From Patiria miniata (lineage: Eukaryota > Echinodermata > Asteroidea > Valvatida > Asterinidae), in assembly GCF_015706575.1 (NCBI RefSeq), contig NW_024037076.1, positions 7,970,777 to 8,034,776 on the forward strand: a DNA stretch of 64,000 nt, read 5' to 3'. Both the position numbers and the translations under genes were made by a program. Each line of letters starts with the position of its first letter. Position 1 is the first letter of the stretch. The notes beneath the pieces were generated by a model. The model was given only the letters and a program-made list of their open reading frames with translations. It was not told the origin of the DNA and ran no database searches. Positions 61,292 through 64,000 of the stretch are shown here, in pieces.

Positions 61292-62131
61292 CTGGTAAAC
61301 AAATATAACTTTCTTTAAAACTTGAAACACTTTGTTTGATTTTTTTTTTTTTTTTAACAAAACAGCGATTGATTGAATTATATCATTTTTTTAAAGTCAT
61401 GTTTAACTTGACAAATAAGGAATACTGCAGTATTCCTTACATTCAACAGTATACTGTTGAATGTTTTAGATTTGGAAAAGAAATAAGATGAAAAGAATGT
61501 TGAAGTATTAAAAGATAGACTTGATATCGGATGAAGATCTGTCTCATCAGAATGACGAACTATGGGGCCTAATTATGATTTTAATGACAAATGAAATCCT
61601 GCTGTGAAGACAAACTGTTTTTGGGTATTAAAATACGAGAAATAGTAAGGAGTGGTAACGGTCTTTCTTACTGAGTTTTGGTCGGCAAATCACCCCGGCC
61701 ACTTGTGAGGTATTACAGGGACGAGAGCTGGTACAGACAAACGGGCAGTCAGCCAACCGACTCTCCGTCCCTCGACACGCCACACGGTTCATCACGATCG
61801 GTCGCTCGCTCTCTCCGTAAAACGATCCCGTCTTGATCTCCACTGCTTCTAAGAAGTTGCCGAGCTGACGACAGACGACCCTGGCATCCTGGATGTCCCA
61901 GTTGACGTCACAGACTGTTCCCCAGATCCCGTCGTGATTGATTTCCACTCGACCGTTGAGTTTGTCATCCCCGTCCACCAAACGAATGGGTGCATCCTCA
62001 ACAAGTTTCAGGTCGTACTTCCCTCCTGCTCCCACTCGGTAACCAGCTCTATGCCCCGCGTCCCATTGTACGGTTATCCAGCCGCTACTCAATTCACTGT
62101 CGACACTACCCTCTCCAGGCGGATTACCGTC
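60963..62131 (-). CDS. MIB/HERC2-like plus two SRCR domains, 3' part of gene
   Basis: Two minus-strand exons, 61672-62131 and 60963-61291, join in phase 1 (A|AT) to the last 262 residues of a protein; 5' exons are missing. The first exon starts with a partial MIB/HERC2-type segment ([20 protein letters not shown], then KYDLKLV). SRCR domain 1 follows ([42 protein letters not shown]). The second exon is SRCR domain 2 ([46 protein letters not shown]), ending DEDE and TAA. Seven cysteines occupy corresponding positions in each domain. No membrane segment follows, so the protein is probably secreted or anchored upstream. SRCR proteins are typically extracellular recognition or adhesion molecules; the ligand is unknown. 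Confidence 0.9.
61417..61464. repeat. Two back-to-back perfect palindromes
   Basis: 61417-61438 (22 bp, centred on CTGCAG) and 61439-61464 (26 bp, centred on GTATAC) abut without a spacer in the SRCR gene intron. Confidence 0.95.
61672..62131 (-). CDS. MIB/HERC2-like segment and SRCR domain 1 exon
   Basis: Acceptor TTGTGACAG|GAC in phase 0, donor CTCA|GTAAGA in phase 1. It begins [10 protein letters not shown] before the MIB-like segment, so the first half of that domain lies in an unseen upstream exon. Confidence 0.88.
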
Positions 62132-62247
62132 CTGTCACAAAGAAACTTGTGAACCTTAGCATAACATGTAACATGTATAGTTCAAACCAGCAAGTCAACC
62201 ATTAAACCCCCCCCCCATTTTTTTTAAATATATTCATACACACACCC

Positions 62248-63490
62248 AAGTATGTATTTGCCTGCAACCGGGGACCCCCTATTGTCCCTCTTTTGTTTGT
62301 ACTTTTAACTATTTAGGAAGACCTCTCATATGTTTTGTACACGAATCCAAATTGGGGACCTCTCGGGGATTGGGGACCCTATTGTCCTCTATGTTCAACG
62401 TCCCCTGTTGAATGCAGAAACAAACTCACACGCACACAAGTGTGTATTTGCCTGCAACCGGGGACCCCCTAGTCCCTCTTTTGTTTGTACTTCAGGAAGA
62501 CCTGCCATATGTTTTGTACACATATCCACATGGGGGACTGCTCAGGAATTGGGGACCCTATTGTTCAACGTCCCCTAATGAATGCAGAAACAAACTCAAG
62601 TGTATATCTGCCTTCAATCGGGGACCTCCTATTGTCCCTCTTTTGTTTGTACACTAACTTTTGAGGAAGACCTCCCAAATGGTTTATACACGAATCCAAA
62701 TTGGGGACCTCTCGGGGATTGGGGACCCTATTGTACCCTATTGAATGCAGAAACAAACTCACATACACGCTTACTGGAATTTGTATCCTAGTGGAGTCAT
62801 TTCTATGTTCTCGTGTACTAAAATTTAAGAGTTTGAAACGGAAGTAGTCCAAAGGTTTTTTTTTTACCAGAATTGATTTCCTCGGCTGTAATTCGGACTT
62901 AATATTCCTTACATAAAATACTTTAATTTGCGACGAATCAACACACCTTGGAAATTCCTAGTTGTTTTAGTGAAATCCATATATCTATTTCGTGATAGAC
63001 TTGTGGAGACGTATTCACCTATAGAAATTGCCCTATGGAGACGTATACAATCTTTTGTTCCCTATTATGCATAATCTCCACAGGGTACTATGTATCATAT
63101 TACACAAGTGTGTATTTGCCTGCAATCGGGGATCCCTAATGTCCCTCTTTTGTTTATACTTTAACTTTTTAGGAAGACCTCCCATATACACGATCGCCAA
63201 ATTGGGGACCTTCATGAATTGGGGACCCTATTGTCCTCTATCGTCCAACGTCCCCTAGTGAATGCAGAAACAAACCCATGGATGCGTTTGTTTATGGTGT
63301 AAATTGAGGACACACACGTGCAACATCATCGATGAATTGAGGACAGGGACCAAGTCGAGGACTCCTCGGTTAGATAACGTGTACAAAACCAACGAGAGCT
63401 GTTGCAAATAATTCGAGTACAAACTAAGGAATGATGATTAGGGACAATAGGGGGTCCACGATTGCCGGTGTTTACAAAGATGGGTGTGTT
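62248..63490. repeat. Satellite-like array with inverted terminal unit
   Basis: Units start AAGTGTGTATTTGCCTGCAA at 62248, 62438, 62598 and 63106 (lengths about 190, 160, 170 and 175 bp). Each ends AATGCAGAAACAAAC. The dispersed repeat 62786-63085 interrupts the array. 63287-63490 is a diverged unit in inverted orientation (AGGGACAATAGGGGGTCC). Confidence 0.88.
62786..63085 (+). repeat. Dispersed repeat, copy 2
   Basis: Relative of 30800-31080, placed exactly between two satellite units, which suggests an insertion there. Confidence 0.75.
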
Positions 63491-64000
63491 CAAGGCAGTA
63501 GACTGTCTCTCCTACTGCAGCGCAAACGGAGCCCGTTGTATTCAGGTGCGGGTCCAGAGCGGGGGGGGGGGGGGGGTACAACCCCTCGATCTAGCTCAAT
63601 TGTTTTGTTTTATAGAAATACATCAAAAATAATGTTACCCCCCCCCCCTGCTCTGACACCCAACATTTTTTTACTGGAAATGAAATCTGCCTGTGCACAA
63701 AATTCGGACAGGGCTAGCTGGGTTACGGGTTATTTGTACCGTATTGTGTAATACATGTATAGTGTCACTGATCGTCTGATTTGAACCGCGCCCCCATTGA
63801 AAGTATTGGACGAGCCCTCCCCCCGTCCCTCTCTCCCCCTCCCCCCTCCACCTATTGATTTTACGGAGGCCTAGTGACAGGATAAAAAAAACTGTCTACA
63901 TTTCAGCATTGCTTTGCTGTTGACACCCCCCCTCCCCCCTGCAAAAAATCCTGGATCCTCCCCAGAGTATTCTCGGCAACGGGCGCGTATTTCTCCCGGG
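63491..64000. other. Low-complexity end of window
   Basis: G- and C-runs (for example near 63560 and 63640) and C-rich sequence. No exon of the SRCR gene was found here. Confidence 0.5.

Overview
The window looks like nuclear DNA of a marine invertebrate, most likely a deuterostome and possibly an echinoderm. This rests on small exons in multi-kilobase introns, abundant ACATGTAC-type microsatellites, tRNA-derived SINEs, many short non-autonomous DNA transposons, and an SRCR-type receptor gene. The species cannot be fixed from sequence alone.

Three protein-coding loci are supported. (1) On the plus strand, 8150-46233, lies an AGAP (centaurin-gamma) gene: GTPase-like domain, split PH domain, ArfGAP zinc finger and ankyrin repeats. 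Seventeen coding exons join in phase to 834 residues. The first exon (8150-8219) is inferred from its ATG, splice donor and phase. (2) On the minus strand, 50921-58582, is a complete IGBP1 (alpha4/Tap42) gene: eight coding exons joining in phase to 343 residues. A further upstream exon (59514-59793) may be 5' untranslated or may extend the protein. (3) On the minus strand, 60963-62131, is the 3' part of a gene encoding a MIB/HERC2-like segment followed by two SRCR domains. Its 5' exons lie outside the window or were not found. AGAP and IGBP1 are convergent (tail to tail); the SRCR gene lies upstream of IGBP1 on the same strand.

Layout: 1-7.4 kb is repeat-rich and gene-free. About 7.5-8.2 kb is CpG-richer and is the candidate AGAP promoter and first exon. 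8.2-23.1 kb is the large first AGAP intron. 23.1-46.2 kb holds the AGAP body and 46.2-50.9 kb the shared 3' intergenic space. 50.9-58.6 kb is IGBP1, 58.6-61 kb is intergenic, 61-62.1 kb is the SRCR gene, and 62.2-63.5 kb is a satellite-like array.

AGAP proteins regulate Arf GTPases and endosomal traffic. IGBP1 chaperones PP2A-type phosphatase catalytic subunits. SRCR proteins are usually extracellular recognition molecules. Nothing suggests the three form a pathway.

The most informative material is in the mobile DNA. There are several TTAA-flanked MITE families, Harbinger-like and hAT-like elements with visible target duplications, and a MITE whose 8-bp target duplication is the IGBP1 exon 2 splice donor itself. 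Two near-perfect long-hairpin insertions carry 9- and 11-bp target duplications. A MITE inside a SINE can be dated against an empty-site copy 27 kb away. The 3' end and donor of AGAP exon 5 have been tandemly triplicated.
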